In this document: piece after piece, positions 16,086-23,629 of the stretch
How the letters are laid out: every line of letters begins with the position of its first letter
Numbering within the stretch: position 1 is the stretch's first letter
From: JAKLKS01 sp964370855
GTDB taxonomy: Bacteria > Planctomycetota > JAJSAM01 > JAKLKS01
Reading direction: 5' to 3'
Length of the DNA stretch: 38,059 nt
NCBI GenBank assembly: GCA_964370855.1
Contig: CAYJMF010000036.1
Span: forward strand, 1-38,059
Translations under genes and position numbers: made by a program
Notes under the pieces: model-generated
What the model was told of the DNA's origin: nothing
Database searches by the model: none
What the model saw: the letters and a program-made list of their open reading frames with translations, nothing else

Positions 16086-16355
16086 AGCCGACGCGGCGCG
16101 AACCATCGGGGCCGTCCGGTTAACAGCGGGGACCCCGAACCCCGGCTCGCACCCCCCTCCCTATCTCCCGTGCAACACGCGACTTCCGCGCGCCCCCAAA
16201 ACCCCCGGACTCTCTGTTTCGAGGAGGGTTGCACTTGGGGTCCACCCGCAACCCCCCGCCGGCCCCCCGAATCGCTCTCCGACTCTCCCCGCTCTCGGTC
16301 CGCGGGGGGAACGGGTTAACACTGGAAGGCGACTTGGGGTACCAAGTGCAACCCT
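16076..16355 (+). repeat. 280-bp non-coding element, copy A
   Basis: Paired with 18700-18979. Both begin TGGGGAGCCA, have GGTTAAC 42 bases in and again 196 bases later, and end CTTGGGGTACCAAGTGCAAC-CCT 35 bases after the second motif. The interior is diverged except for the shared CCGAATCG/CCGGATTC and GACTCTCCC-GCTCTCG blocks. The CTTGG/CCAAG ends form a small hairpin. This copy also has an inverted partial copy of its own 3' end near 16220-16235 (GAGGGTTGCACTTGG). It fills most of the 448-base space between the DUF983 gene and the GH76-like gene. I see no reading frame; its function is unknown. Confidence 0.8.
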
Positions 16356-16421
16356 CCTCAAACCTATGGCCGGGAAGACCGTCTCCCGGAACCCCTGCCC
16401 CGGTCGCCCGCTTCGTTCCCT

Positions 16422-17804
16422 ATGATGCGTTCCGTCATGACCCGGGCCCTAACCAGTCTCGCCCTGGCTCTCGGCATCGCAACCTCGGTGCTCGGGCAAG
16501 CGTTCGCCCAAGACGAGTACCCGTCGTCCCCGGCGCGCCGCTCCACGCCACTCCAGCGCGGGAGCGAACAGGCCTGGCGCGACTTCACTTACCACTACTG
16601 GGATCCGGACAGCCATCCGCCCCGCATTCGCCCCACGGTCTTCGACGGGACGATTCGCAATGACGCCAAGTACCCGACCTTCTGGCACATGGCCGAGGCG
16701 AACAACGTCCTCTACTGGCGTTGGAAGGCGACTGGTGAGGAAGCGGTCCGCCAGATGATCCGAAGCCAGTTCCAGGAGGTCCGGGCGCGCTATTCGGACG
16801 AGCGCCTCTCCTCTGCCGCGTGGTCCGGCTACAGGGCCGACGGGATCATCAACGTCGCGGACGATGCGGCGTGGGCGATCGCGTACCTCTGCCAAGTCCA
16901 CGACGCCACCGGGGATCCCGTGGCGCTCCACCTCGCCGAGGCGCTCATCGACAGCACCTACAAGACGTTCGCCGATCCCGCCAAGAGTGACGCCGGCTTC
17001 CTCTACGCCCTCCCCGGGCAGGATGCCGATCACCAGGGGGTCTCCTCTGGTCACGAGGCTGTGGTGGCGCGGTGCGCCGTCTACGTGTTCGAGCACACCT
17101 CGCACGGCCATCTCCTCGCGCTCGCGAAGGGGTCCTGGAATTGGATGCGCAAGTACCTGCGCCACCCCTCCGGAGTGTACTTCGCCGAGTTGGACATCCG
17201 GCCCACCGTCGGCGGCGCGGCGAATCCCAGCTACCGAAAGCCAATCGGGTGGGACCGTCCCAAGGACATTGCGCGCGGCGGGTCCGTCGCCTTCCTCGGC
17301 GGGACCATGGCGATGGCCTCGCTCTCGGCGGCGCTCTACATGCAGACGGGCGAGGCAACCTACCTGGACGAGGTCCACTCCATCGTCGCGGGGATGACCC
17401 GCCGCGATACCTTCCTCCGGCCGGGTGCGCCCGTCGGTGTCCCGGGGGACGTCCTCGTCAACGAGCGAGACGGCTGGGCGAACGGCTTCACGGCGCCCTA
17501 CCTCGTCCAGGATGCGTTGTCGATCGACGGCGTGGACGCGAACGGGAAGCTCAAGGCCGCCCTTGCCAACACCGCCATGGCGATCACGAAGTCACGGACG
17601 GAGGACGGCTTCTACGGGGCGGACTGGTCGGGCCCGGAGTGGGACGCCGCGCACCGGTGGGAGACGTGGATCGCCCAGGCGGCGGCGAAGGGAGCGGGCT
17701 CGGGCCAGGGGATGGCTCTTCCCACGCAACTGCCCACGACGGCGAGCAGTGTCGCCATGGTGCTGGCAGGGGCGATGGTCGAACGGTGGAAGACTCCCCG
17801 CTGA
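16422..17804 (+). CDS. Exported GH76-like glycoside hydrolase
   Basis: 460 residues with a signal peptide ending near AQAFAQ. The body resembles (alpha/alpha)6-barrel enzymes of the GH76 alpha-1,6-mannanase type. It has a DD pair at 147-148 in NVADDAAWAIAYL, the position of the GH76 catalytic aspartates, with helices rich in Trp and Tyr and a late GWANGFTAPYL segment. Other alpha/alpha-barrel families (such as GH88/GH105-like) are possible. The start is one of three close in-frame ATGs (16422, 16425, 16437); none has a strong ribosome site. GC and codon choice are lower than upstream genes. It follows element A by 66 bases and is followed by an R1 palindrome. Confidence 0.65.
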   Translation: MMRSVMTRALTSLALALGIATSVLGQAFAQDEYPSSPARRSTPLQRGSEQAWRDFTYHYWDPDSHPPRIRPTVFDGTIRNDAKYPTFWHMAEANNVLYWRWKATGEEAVRQMIRSQFQEVRARYSDERLSSAAWSGYRADGIINVADDAAWAIAYLCQVHDATGDPVALHLAEALIDSTYKTFADPAKSDAGFLYALPGQDADHQGVSSGHEAVVARCAVYVFEHTSHGHLLALAKGSWNWMRKYLRHPSGVYFAELDIRPTVGGAANPSYRKPIGWDRPKDIARGGSVAFLGGTMAMASLSAALYMQTGEATYLDEVHSIVAGMTRRDTFLRPGAPVGVPGDVLVNERDGWANGFTAPYLVQDALSIDGVDANGKLKAALANTAMAITKSRTEDGFYGADWSGPEWDAAHRWETWIAQAAAKGAGSGQGMALPTQLPTTASSVAMVLAGAMVERWKTPR

Positions 17805-17846
17805 CCTGCATCGTGGGCGAGGATTGGCCCTGTCAGCCAGGCGATT

Positions 17847-17884
17847 CCCCCCCCCCTCCCGGGAGGCCCGGGGCGCGGGGGGGG
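17847..17884. repeat. R1 palindromic repeat, copy 1
   Basis: A C run, then CTCCCGGGAGGCCCGGGGCG, then CG and a G run. The C and G runs can pair around the inner CCCGGG palindromes. It lies between the ends of two convergent genes (stops at 17804 and 17904), so it could act as a two-way terminator. Other copies: 19532-19566, 20520-20551, 22092-22119. Confidence 0.85.
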
Positions 17885-17903
17885 AAGAGTTGGCGTTCCC
17901 GAC

Positions 17904-18635
17904 CTATCTCGGTAGCCGTTCGAGGACTCGCTTGAAGGACTTGTCGAAGAAGACGAGAGAAGTGGGCGGGGTCTTCGTCGGCGGTACCGAACCGAGCCGT
18001 GGAAGTTCCACCACACCCAGGACCGCCTGCGGCAGGCCATTCTCGCTGAAGACGCTCACGGCGGGCCCATCCGCGCCAACTCCAACCGCAACCCTCTTGG
18101 TCAGCGAGGCCTCGTTGAATGAAAGTTCCTGCGCACCGTCCTTTTTCATGCCCAGAACTGCACGAGCCCTGCCTACCGCCTGTTCGAGCACTAGGTCCAC
18201 GGAGCCATCACGATGGGCCATGGCGGTGAGTTCCGGGTTGTCCTTCCCAGTACCGAGCACGACCTTCGAAGACCCCTTCCAGATGCCCGCTTCGACACTC
18301 GCCATGGAGTCGCGACCGACAATCGCAAGATTGGCAGACTCCTCCGACTGGCTGACATAGAGATGCACGAAGCTCTTGGACTTCTCGTTGCGGAGCCCGA
18401 GAGAGAGCCGAACCGTGTCCTGCCCCTCGCCGTACAACCCGAACTCTCCACGAACAGAACCGTCGACGTTCACGACCTCGAATCTCTGCGCCCTAATCAC
18501 CTCTGGGTTCCCTGCTTCCTGCCCCATGGACACTCCGGCTGCAACGAGTACAAGAACCGCGATACCCGCCGCGCGCATCCGCCGGTTCGACCTCTCCAAG
18601 TTCTCCAGCCGTGCAGACAGATCCTCGATGGTCAT
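17904..18635 (-). CDS. Membrane-anchored protein with coiled-coil start and beta-repeat body
   Basis: 243 residues. An N-terminal charged helix (MTIEDLSARLENLERSNRRM) leads into one hydrophobic helix (about 21-38). The rest is a series of short strand-like segments recurring with the pattern RFEVVNVDGSVRGEFGL, i.e. alternating hydrophobic residues with D-G turns, suggesting a beta-solenoid or repeat structure facing outward. I do not recognise a functional family. The start has a strong GGGAGGAGC site eight bases upstream. Its GC is clearly lower than the genes before 16 kb. Element B ends 64 bases upstream of its start and an R1 repeat lies 20 bases after its stop. Confidence 0.75.
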   Translation of the reverse strand: MTIEDLSARLENLERSNRRMRAAGIAVLVLVAAGVSMGQEAGNPEVIRAQRFEVVNVDGSVRGEFGLYGEGQDTVRLSLGLRNEKSKSFVHLYVSQSEESANLAIVGRDSMASVEAGIWKGSSKVVLGTGKDNPELTAMAHRDGSVDLVLEQAVGRARAVLGMKKDGAQELSFNEASLTKRVAVGVGADGPAVSVFSENGLPQAVLGVVELPRLGSVPPTKTPPTSLVFFDKSFKRVLERLPR

Positions 18636-18699
18636 GGCTTGCTCCTCCCGGGGCCTGGCTTTGAAGCTGAATCATGATAGCGAATTCATTGTAGGTAGG

Positions 18700-18979
18700 T
18701 GGGGAGCCACTCCTTCCGACTACGGAACTTGCCCCCTCGCGGGTTAACAGCCCGGATCACGCGAGGCATCATTCGCGGAGCGCCACAACTCCGGGAACCA
18801 CCCACACTTGCGGTGGCGGGCGTGGCCCCCTGTGTATCACCCAGCGATACAGAGAGCACCCCACCACCCCCACTCCCTTCCCCAGGGCCCCCGGATTCGG
18901 CCCCAGGGGCTCTCGGACTCTCCCGCTCTCGCGATTGGGTTAACAGCTTCGAGGGCCTTGGGGTACCAAGTGCAACCCT
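18700..18979 (+). repeat. 280-bp non-coding element, copy B
   Basis: Homologue of 16076-16355 in the same orientation, with the same length and the same spacing of landmarks: TGGGGAGCCA at 18700, GGTTAAC at 18742 and 18938, and CCAAGTGCAACCCT at the end. The interior differs and contains its own stem TGTATC...GATACA near 18830. It fills most of the 445-base space upstream of the minus-strand gene that starts at 18635. No reading frame is apparent. Confidence 0.8.
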
Positions 18980-19002
18980 ACGGAAAACGCGTCGAGCACT
19001 CT

Positions 19003-19038
19003 GCCCCCCGCCCCCGGGAGGACGGGGGGAGGAGGGGA
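19003..19038. repeat. R2 palindromic repeat, copy 1
   Basis: CGCCCCCGGGAGGACGGGGG followed by GAGGAGGGG; the CCCCC and GGGGG arms pair around GGGAGGAC. It is close to 20608-20635 and shares the right-hand tail with R1. It lies 43 bases after the stop of the minus-strand gene at 19081, a position suited to a terminator or REP-type 3' stabiliser. Confidence 0.75.
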
Positions 19039-19080
19039 AAACACGAGTCTCTGCCCCCAGGAGATTCCACCCATGCTGCT

Positions 19081-19476
19081 TCACTCCGATGGAGGAACTT
19101 CACCGCAAGAAGACTGGGGTTCCTTGGGGTGGTCGGCCTTCCTCTCCGCCCGCCAAGTGGAGCGAGCGGCGTCCCGGCGGCGGTGTATGGCGCGGGCGAG
19201 TGCCCGGGCAGCCACCCACAGGACCACGGGGTAGGCCATGAAGCCCATAGCGGGGTCCCACCAGGTAGCGGGCGGGTGGATGAGGGCTGCCATCAACCAG
19301 AGTCCGTCCAGTCCCAAGAGAATCCATGATGCAACTCGAGCGAGGGTGGAGAGGTCCTCGGCATCCTCCCAGCGCATGGAGCGAACGGCCCGCCACCCGA
19401 GGACTACGAAGACCGCGGGTGTCAAGGCCACCAGCAGGAGGATCCCGCCGAACCAGACCGTTCCGACGTCGCCCAC
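19081..19476 (-). CDS. Small membrane protein of unknown function
   Basis: 131 residues with three probable transmembrane helices (about 8-28, 46-66, 72-95) and a charged C-terminal tail rich in Arg and Lys (RAIHRRRDAARSTWRAERK). No family recognised. The start ATG 19476 has no strong ribosome site. R2 lies just downstream and R1 just upstream, the usual arrangement in this region. Confidence 0.6.
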   Translation of the reverse strand: MGDVGTVWFGGILLLVALTPAVFVVLGWRAVRSMRWEDAEDLSTLARVASWILLGLDGLWLMAALIHPPATWWDPAMGFMAYPVVLWVAARALARAIHRRRDAARSTWRAERKADHPKEPQSSCGEVPPSE

Positions 19477-19531
19477 AATGGCACGATCCTACCTTCCTCC
19501 GGACTTGCCGGACCGGGGGAGTTCATGAACG

Positions 19532-19566
19532 CCCCCCCCTCCCGGGAGGCCCGGGGCGCGGGGGGG
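19532..19566. repeat. R1 palindromic repeat, copy 2
   Basis: Same core as 17847-17884, TCCCGGGAGGCCCGGGGCG between a C run and a G run. It ends five bases before the stop codon of the minus-strand gene 19571-20443, so it is the first sequence downstream of that gene. Confidence 0.85.
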
Positions 19567-19570
19567 AGGG

Positions 19571-20443
19571 CTACGGGACTCGACGGAACTCGATGGGTGC
19601 GTCTGTCTTCGGAATCGCGGCAAGGACATAGTCACCGGGGTCCCAGACGCCGACGACCAAGCCACGCACTCGCCTGGTTCGCCACGAGTACCGGCAGACG
19701 AGCGTGCCGTCGGAGCGTTCCGTGACAGACCGGATCCAGAGCCGCCTGGGCCATGTGTGCGCGCTGTACTCCGGAGTCCGGATGGCGATCAGCGTCTCCG
19801 TGGAGAGGTCGGGCGCGCGGGAGGCAGCGAAAAGCGCGTTCCGGCCACCGTAGGGAGGCTGCTCATCGCCTTCGTCGGGGTGGAGGCCCCATGAATCGGG
19901 CGAGATGACTCCCAGGCGTGCGCGAAGGGCGTCCCAAGCCGTCACATCCCCGACGGCTTCGAGGACATACCCATTGGCCTCCGCCTCCGGGTCGTAAGCC
20001 GCGATGCCCCCCGCTACGAGGCGCAAGGGGATCCTGCCCGGACCCGCGGGTTCATCCGCCTCCACCAGGGGCATGGCCCACCGTGCGTTCGAGATCCAGG
20101 CGATGCCTCGGGGCCCCCGGAACTCTACGTCGAGGGCTCCCGCCGCGCGCCATGGGACTTCCAGATCGACCTCGAGTTCCATGGATTCACCTGGACCAAT
20201 GGTCACGGGGGGGATCTCCGTCCATGGGCCGTGGACCCGGCCTTGCGACGGCGGAGTCCAGTAGGGGTGGCTCCGGAGTCGAGCCCGGGCGGAAATCGTT
20301 CGGACTTCGTTGCCCTGGTTCAGGCAGGTCACGACCGAAGTCCAAGTGCCCCCCGCCAGGACGAGGGGAGGCTGGTAGGCATTGGAGGAGGCCGGGGCAA
20401 GGAGGAGGGCAAGGGCGAAGAGTGGCATCGAAAGCACCCTCAT
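19571..20443 (-). CDS. Exported protein of unknown function
   Basis: 290 residues with a clear signal peptide (MRVLSMPLFALALLLAPASSNA). ATG 20443 is chosen because GGAGGTGG precedes it by three bases and the signal starts there; the frame is open further upstream but runs through the R1 repeat. The mature N-terminal half looks like an immunoglobulin-like beta sandwich (TSVVTCLNQGNEVRTISARA, a PGESMELEVDLEVP strand pair). The C-terminal half is unrecognised. The start of the protein resembles exported Ig-like domain proteins; the role is unknown. Confidence 0.7.
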   Translation of the reverse strand: MRVLSMPLFALALLLAPASSNAYQPPLVLAGGTWTSVVTCLNQGNEVRTISARARLRSHPYWTPPSQGRVHGPWTEIPPVTIGPGESMELEVDLEVPWRAAGALDVEFRGPRGIAWISNARWAMPLVEADEPAGPGRIPLRLVAGGIAAYDPEAEANGYVLEAVGDVTAWDALRARLGVISPDSWGLHPDEGDEQPPYGGRNALFAASRAPDLSTETLIAIRTPEYSAHTWPRRLWIRSVTERSDGTLVCRYSWRTRRVRGLVVGVWDPGDYVLAAIPKTDAPIEFRRVP

Positions 20444-20519
20444 TTGCCACCTCCTCGGGGGCCCGCAGCCCGAGTTCAGTCTACTCGACGAGAAGCACCT
20501 CGGCATGCCCGCAATCACG

Positions 20520-20551
20520 CCCCCTCCCGGGAGGCCCGGGGCGCGGGGGGG
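20520..20551. repeat. R1 palindromic repeat, copy 3
   Basis: Core CTCCCGGGAGGCCCGGGGCG with shorter C and longer G runs. It lies in the 192-base space between the start of 19571-20443 and the stop of 20636-21328, 57 bases from an R2 copy. Confidence 0.85.
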
Positions 20552-20607
20552 ACCTGCGGTGCTTCCCTCCAGGGACCGGCCCTTCCCTTCCACCTACCCG
20601 ATCCACA

Positions 20608-20635
20608 CGCCCCCGAGAGGACGGGGGGAAGAGGG
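20608..20635. repeat. R2 palindromic repeat, copy 2
   Basis: CGCCCCCGAGAGGACGGGGG followed by GAAGAGGG. It abuts the TAA stop of the minus-strand metallopeptidase gene with no spacing, so it is transcribed as the first 3' sequence. Confidence 0.75.
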
Positions 20636-21328
20636 TTACGGAAGCCCCCACTTCCTCAGCTGATCGCTGGCCTTCGGCCCGAGCGCCTTCCCGCAGATCT
20701 CCGCGAAGATGCGGAACCGTTCCGGCACCGACGCGTCTTTGGCCACATCGACCCCAGGTGCAGCCTCGAAGAGCTTCGTGAATCGACTCCAGTCGGGGAT
20801 GCCGCCCTTCCCCTCCCGCACCGCTTCCTCCACCCCGAGGTAGACCCCCGCCGCCGCGCCGTAGGAAGGGACTGCTTCGAGCTTGCCTCCCTTCTCGAGG
20901 AACGTCCCCAGCCCCTTCAGGCAGTTCAACTGGAACGGTCGCCAGGAGTCCTCGATGCCGAGGAACCACCAGTAGCTCGTCCAGCTCACCTCCGTCAGTC
21001 CTTCCAAGTACCGGCCGGTCGGACAGATCGCAGGGAACCCAATGAAGCCGTGGGAGGCCTCGTGGGAGTAGGGACCGTGGTCCGGGGGGAACTTCATCTC
21101 CTTCCGCGGGATGTGGAGCCGGAAGTCGACGAAGAGGGCCGTGCCTCCCTCATCGGTCCGGAACCTGACGATGAGTCGCTTCCCGCGGAAGGCAACCTGA
21201 TCCCGCCCGGTCCATTCCCGGAGCCAATCCAGTGCGGCGTCCATTTCCGCGAGGAACCTCCACCGGGTCGGCGTCATGGCCGCGTAGTCCTTCGGCCACG
21301 CGAGGATCACGTTCACTCCCGCGAGCAC
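20636..21328 (-). CDS. N-terminally truncated HExxH metallopeptidase
   Basis: 230 residues from the first usable start (GTG 21328). Zinc motif HEASH at 89-93 is followed by YLEGLTEVSW, where Glu 109 or 113 fits the third ligand of gluzincin-type peptidases. The catalytic core is therefore present. The protein begins abruptly in what looks like mature sequence (GVNVILAWPKDY), has no signal peptide, and an in-frame stop lies seven codons upstream of the GTG. At the same place a plus-strand endonuclease fragment begins, so this gene seems cut by a rearrangement and has lost its original start. It may be inactive or unexported. Confidence 0.65.
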   Translation of the reverse strand: MLAGVNVILAWPKDYAAMTPTRWRFLAEMDAALDWLREWTGRDQVAFRGKRLIVRFRTDEGGTALFVDFRLHIPRKEMKFPPDHGPYSHEASHGFIGFPAICPTGRYLEGLTEVSWTSYWWFLGIEDSWRPFQLNCLKGLGTFLEKGGKLEAVPSYGAAAGVYLGVEEAVREGKGGIPDWSRFTKLFEAAPGVDVAKDASVPERFRIFAEICGKALGPKASDQLRKWGLP

Positions 21329-21344
21329 ATCGATGGGTTGGCGT

Positions 21345-21717
21345 CGGGTTCAACCAGCACATCTGGGCAGACCTCGAGGCCTGGGTCCGGGACGTCGTCC
21401 GAAAGCGGGGGATCGCCTGGGTCATCACGGGACCGCTGTTCCTCGACGCGGATGGACGGACCATCGGGCCGGGCGGGGTCGCGGTCCCGAGTCACTTCTA
21501 CAAGGTCGTCGTGACGCGGGACGAGGCGGGAACCCTTCAGGCCATCGCGTTCGTCCTCGAGAACCGCACTCACTCCGCCGAGGAGCGACGAGATCTCGCC
21601 AGGTTCATCCAGTCCATCGACTGCGTCGAAGAGAAGGGCGGGCTCGACGTGATGCCCCGGTTGCCGCCAGCCGAGGAGGAGCGCCTGGAGAGACGGCCGG
21701 CGGCGATGTGGAACTGA
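21345..21717 (+). pseudogene. C-terminal fragment of a DNA/RNA non-specific endonuclease (NUC1-type)
   Basis: From FNQHIWADLEAWVRDVV onward the translation follows the second half of NUC1-type endonucleases: N-Q-x-x-W, then WVITGPLFLDADG, an IGPGGVAVPSHFYKVVV strand pair, AFVLEN and SIDCVEEKGGLD. The N-terminal half with the DRGH active-site motif is absent; the frame upstream is the antisense of the neighbouring peptidase gene and is Ser/Arg-rich shadow. The Asn that binds metal may be present, but the catalytic His is lost, so the product cannot be active. Known family behaviour: extracellular or periplasmic nucleases. Confidence 0.75.
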
Positions 21718-21758
21718 CCCGACAGGTGCGGTCCCCGTCCGTGTCCTAAGACGGGAGA

Positions 21759-22028
21759 GTGCCCGAACCGCGGCTCTCCAGGGTGAAGCGGATGGACGCG
21801 AAGACGGACGCAGGCGGGCACGTGAGGTTCTCGCCCCTTCCCAAGGGAGAGTACCTGGCCGTGATCTACCTCGGGCCCAACGCCAGTTGGTACCCGGACG
21901 CCACCAGGATCACGGACGGAGAGAAAGCCTCGGTCCGTTGGACCCTCGGTACCCGCACAATTCGCGGACGCCTCCCCGTCGAGGTGAAGAGTGGCAAGAC
22001 CAGCGTCCTCGAAGTCCACGCCCCATGA
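21759..22028 (+). pseudogene. Carboxypeptidase-regulatory-like domain fragment
   Basis: An 89-codon frame (GTG 21759; ATG 21792 also in frame) whose product has the motif TDAGGHVRFSPLPKGEYLAV, the D/A-G-x-F/V-x-F...P-x-G-x-Y pattern of carboxypeptidase-regulatory-like beta sandwiches. It ends in strand-like VEVKSGKTSVLEVHAP. Full-length relatives in this window (22174-23145 and 30358-32577) are exported lipoproteins. This piece has no signal peptide and follows the broken endonuclease by 41 bases, so it is most likely the C-terminal remnant of a longer gene. Confidence 0.55.
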
Positions 22029-22091
22029 CGTGGAGAGGTGAGTCGGGCCCAGTAGAAAGTGGCCCGGTCTGGGCACATCCGAAAGTGCGTT

Positions 22092-22144
22092 CCCCCCCGG
22101 GAGGCCCGGGGCGCGGGGGTACGTGGGTCGCCACGGGGCGACCC
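22092..22144. repeat. R1 palindromic repeat, copy 4, with an adjacent hairpin
   Basis: R1 core at 22092-22119 (here without the T after the C run). A separate perfect stem follows: GGGTCGCC 22125-22132 and GGCGACCC 22137-22144 with loop ACGG. The pair lies 30 bases past the stop of the minus-strand lipoprotein gene and 64 bases past the plus-strand fragment stop, so it can serve both convergent ends. Confidence 0.8.
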
Positions 22145-22173
22145 GGGGCTCCGTACACATGCTCCCTCGGCCC

Positions 22174-23145
22174 TCATTCCCCTGCCGCGATGACCAGGCA
22201 CTCTCTCCGCTCACTCAACCAAGTGACTGATGACAGCTCGACATCCGGCTCAAGCAACGACACGCTGACATCCGCTCCGAGAGGAAGGTCAATCAGGAAC
22301 TCGCCATGGCCGTCCGTGACCTCCGTCCAACGCTGGAATCCGACTCCGATTGACTTCCATCCGTAGGAGATGCCCACCCGTACGCCTTCCATCGGCCGTC
22401 CCGCCTCCGTGCGGACAGAGACTGACCACTCATCTGCAGTCGGTAGGACGATTGTCGCAGGGCGCACGGTTGCCCCTATCTCGACAACACTGGGTTGAGT
22501 TCGAACACGGGCATATCCTGGTGCGAACACATCGACCCACGCATTGTCATCGACCACCTGCTCCAACACGAGTTCGCCGTCCTCATTCGCCTTGGCGGAA
22601 CATCCTTCCCATCTCGCGGGCCCCGCCCTCCGACCAACAACCAATTGGGCCCTCGCTGCCTCGATGGGCTTCCCTTGAGGATCCAGCACACGAAGCGCGA
22701 TTCGCCCGATCCGAGATGGCATCACCAAGTATTGGGGGTCATGGAGATCAAAGGGAGTCCAAATGCTAGAGCCAAGCAACAATGGTGGTCGCCCTCTACG
22801 CATGGCCCAGAAAGACAAATACCCGCTCCGACAGGGAAGGTCGATTCCGGCAGGTGACGCCAAGTCCACTTCGACGACTCCACACTCTCGCTCGGACAGA
22901 TCCGGAGTGCGAGCCGGCCAGTGATCCAAGGTCCAGCAGATACTCCCCGAATACGCTCGCACGTCGTCCGACCCCCACTGAAGCAATGCGCGCACACGGG
23001 GCTCTCGAACCGCCTCCATTTCGGCACATGATTGCGCATCGAACCCCGAGTCCGACCCGCATGGACCCGCACATGCGCTGAGCAACGATACGACTGCAAA
23101 AAGCAGGATCAGCTGGCCCTGCTTCACCCTCGCCCCCTTTGACAT
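22174..23145 (-). CDS. Lipoprotein with carboxypeptidase-regulatory-like domains
   Basis: 323 residues. ATG 23145 begins a lipoprotein signal (LILLFAVVSLLSAC, lipobox LSAC). The C-terminal part has at least two regulatory-like beta-sandwich units: IALRVLDPQGKPIEAARAQL...ANEDGELVLEQV and VSVRTEAGRPMEGVRVGISY...TDGHGEFLIDLPLG. Such domains usually mediate stability or binding in outer proteins; the ligand is unknown. Base composition is the lowest of any gene here, with frequent A/T third positions, unlike the related 30.4-32.6 kb gene, so the two probably have different origins. The R1 repeat and a hairpin lie downstream. Confidence 0.78.
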   Translation of the reverse strand: MSKGARVKQGQLILLFAVVSLLSACAGPCGSDSGFDAQSCAEMEAVREPRVRALLQWGSDDVRAYSGSICWTLDHWPARTPDLSERECGVVEVDLASPAGIDLPCRSGYLSFWAMRRGRPPLLLGSSIWTPFDLHDPQYLVMPSRIGRIALRVLDPQGKPIEAARAQLVVGRRAGPARWEGCSAKANEDGELVLEQVVDDNAWVDVFAPGYARVRTQPSVVEIGATVRPATIVLPTADEWSVSVRTEAGRPMEGVRVGISYGWKSIGVGFQRWTEVTDGHGEFLIDLPLGADVSVSLLEPDVELSSVTWLSERRECLVIAAGE

Positions 23146-23288
23146 TCGGCACCCCTGACTCCCCGCAACGCATGGCCGATATCCGAGCTCTTCGCCGAGC
23201 CCTTCGCCAGGACATTCTGGCACCTCCCGTCGAGGTCTCGACACCGGCAGTAGGGTAGCCCGGGGCCGGCGCACCCGCAAGGCCCCAT

Positions 23289-23624
23289 CTACTCCACTTT
23301 ACGAGTCACTGCACATGACGTCTCGAACAGGACCTTCCCGCCGTCGCCGAGGACCTGGATCTTCCTGGCCTCACGGAGCTCGATGCCCTCGGCAGCCAGT
23401 CCCCGGATGGCATGGGAGGTCTCCATGGCCACGAGCCGGCACCGGGCCTCGAGTTCCGCCTCGGCGCGGTCCGTGAACAGGGTCGGATCGGGGTCCATCG
23501 ACAACCCGCCCTTCAGCTGCAGGGCCAAGTTCTCCAGGGAGGTCTCGAAACAGATGTCGGCGAGCTCCGAGGTGGGCGTCGGGTTCGTGACCATCCAGAA
23601 CGCGTCCTTGGGTCCGTAGCGCAT
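23289..23624 (-). CDS. Small protein of unknown function
   Basis: 111 residues if started at ATG 23624 (MRYGPKDAFWMVTNPTPTSE). Features are a Glu/Ala-rich helical middle (ETSLENLALQLKGG, DRAEAELEARCRLVAMETSHAI) and a C-terminal strand pair (KIQVLGDGGKVLFETSCAV). No family recognised. There is no ribosome-binding site before the ATG. The start lies six bases from the ATG of a broken methyltransferase on the other strand, so this gene may also have lost its true beginning. Confidence 0.5.
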   Translation of the reverse strand: MRYGPKDAFWMVTNPTPTSELADICFETSLENLALQLKGGLSMDPDPTLFTDRAEAELEARCRLVAMETSHAIRGLAAEGIELREARKIQVLGDGGKVLFETSCAVTRKVE

Positions 23625-23629
23625 GGCTG

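Noticed and set aside
17847..22119. CRISPR array
   Set aside because: Only four R1 copies with spacings of about 1-1.7 kb, separated by genes; no cas genes.
16076..22144. Integron gene-cassette array
   Set aside because: The one-repeat-per-gene layout is reminiscent, but the repeats lack RYYYAAC/GTTRRRY core sites, gene orientation is mixed and no integron integrase is present.
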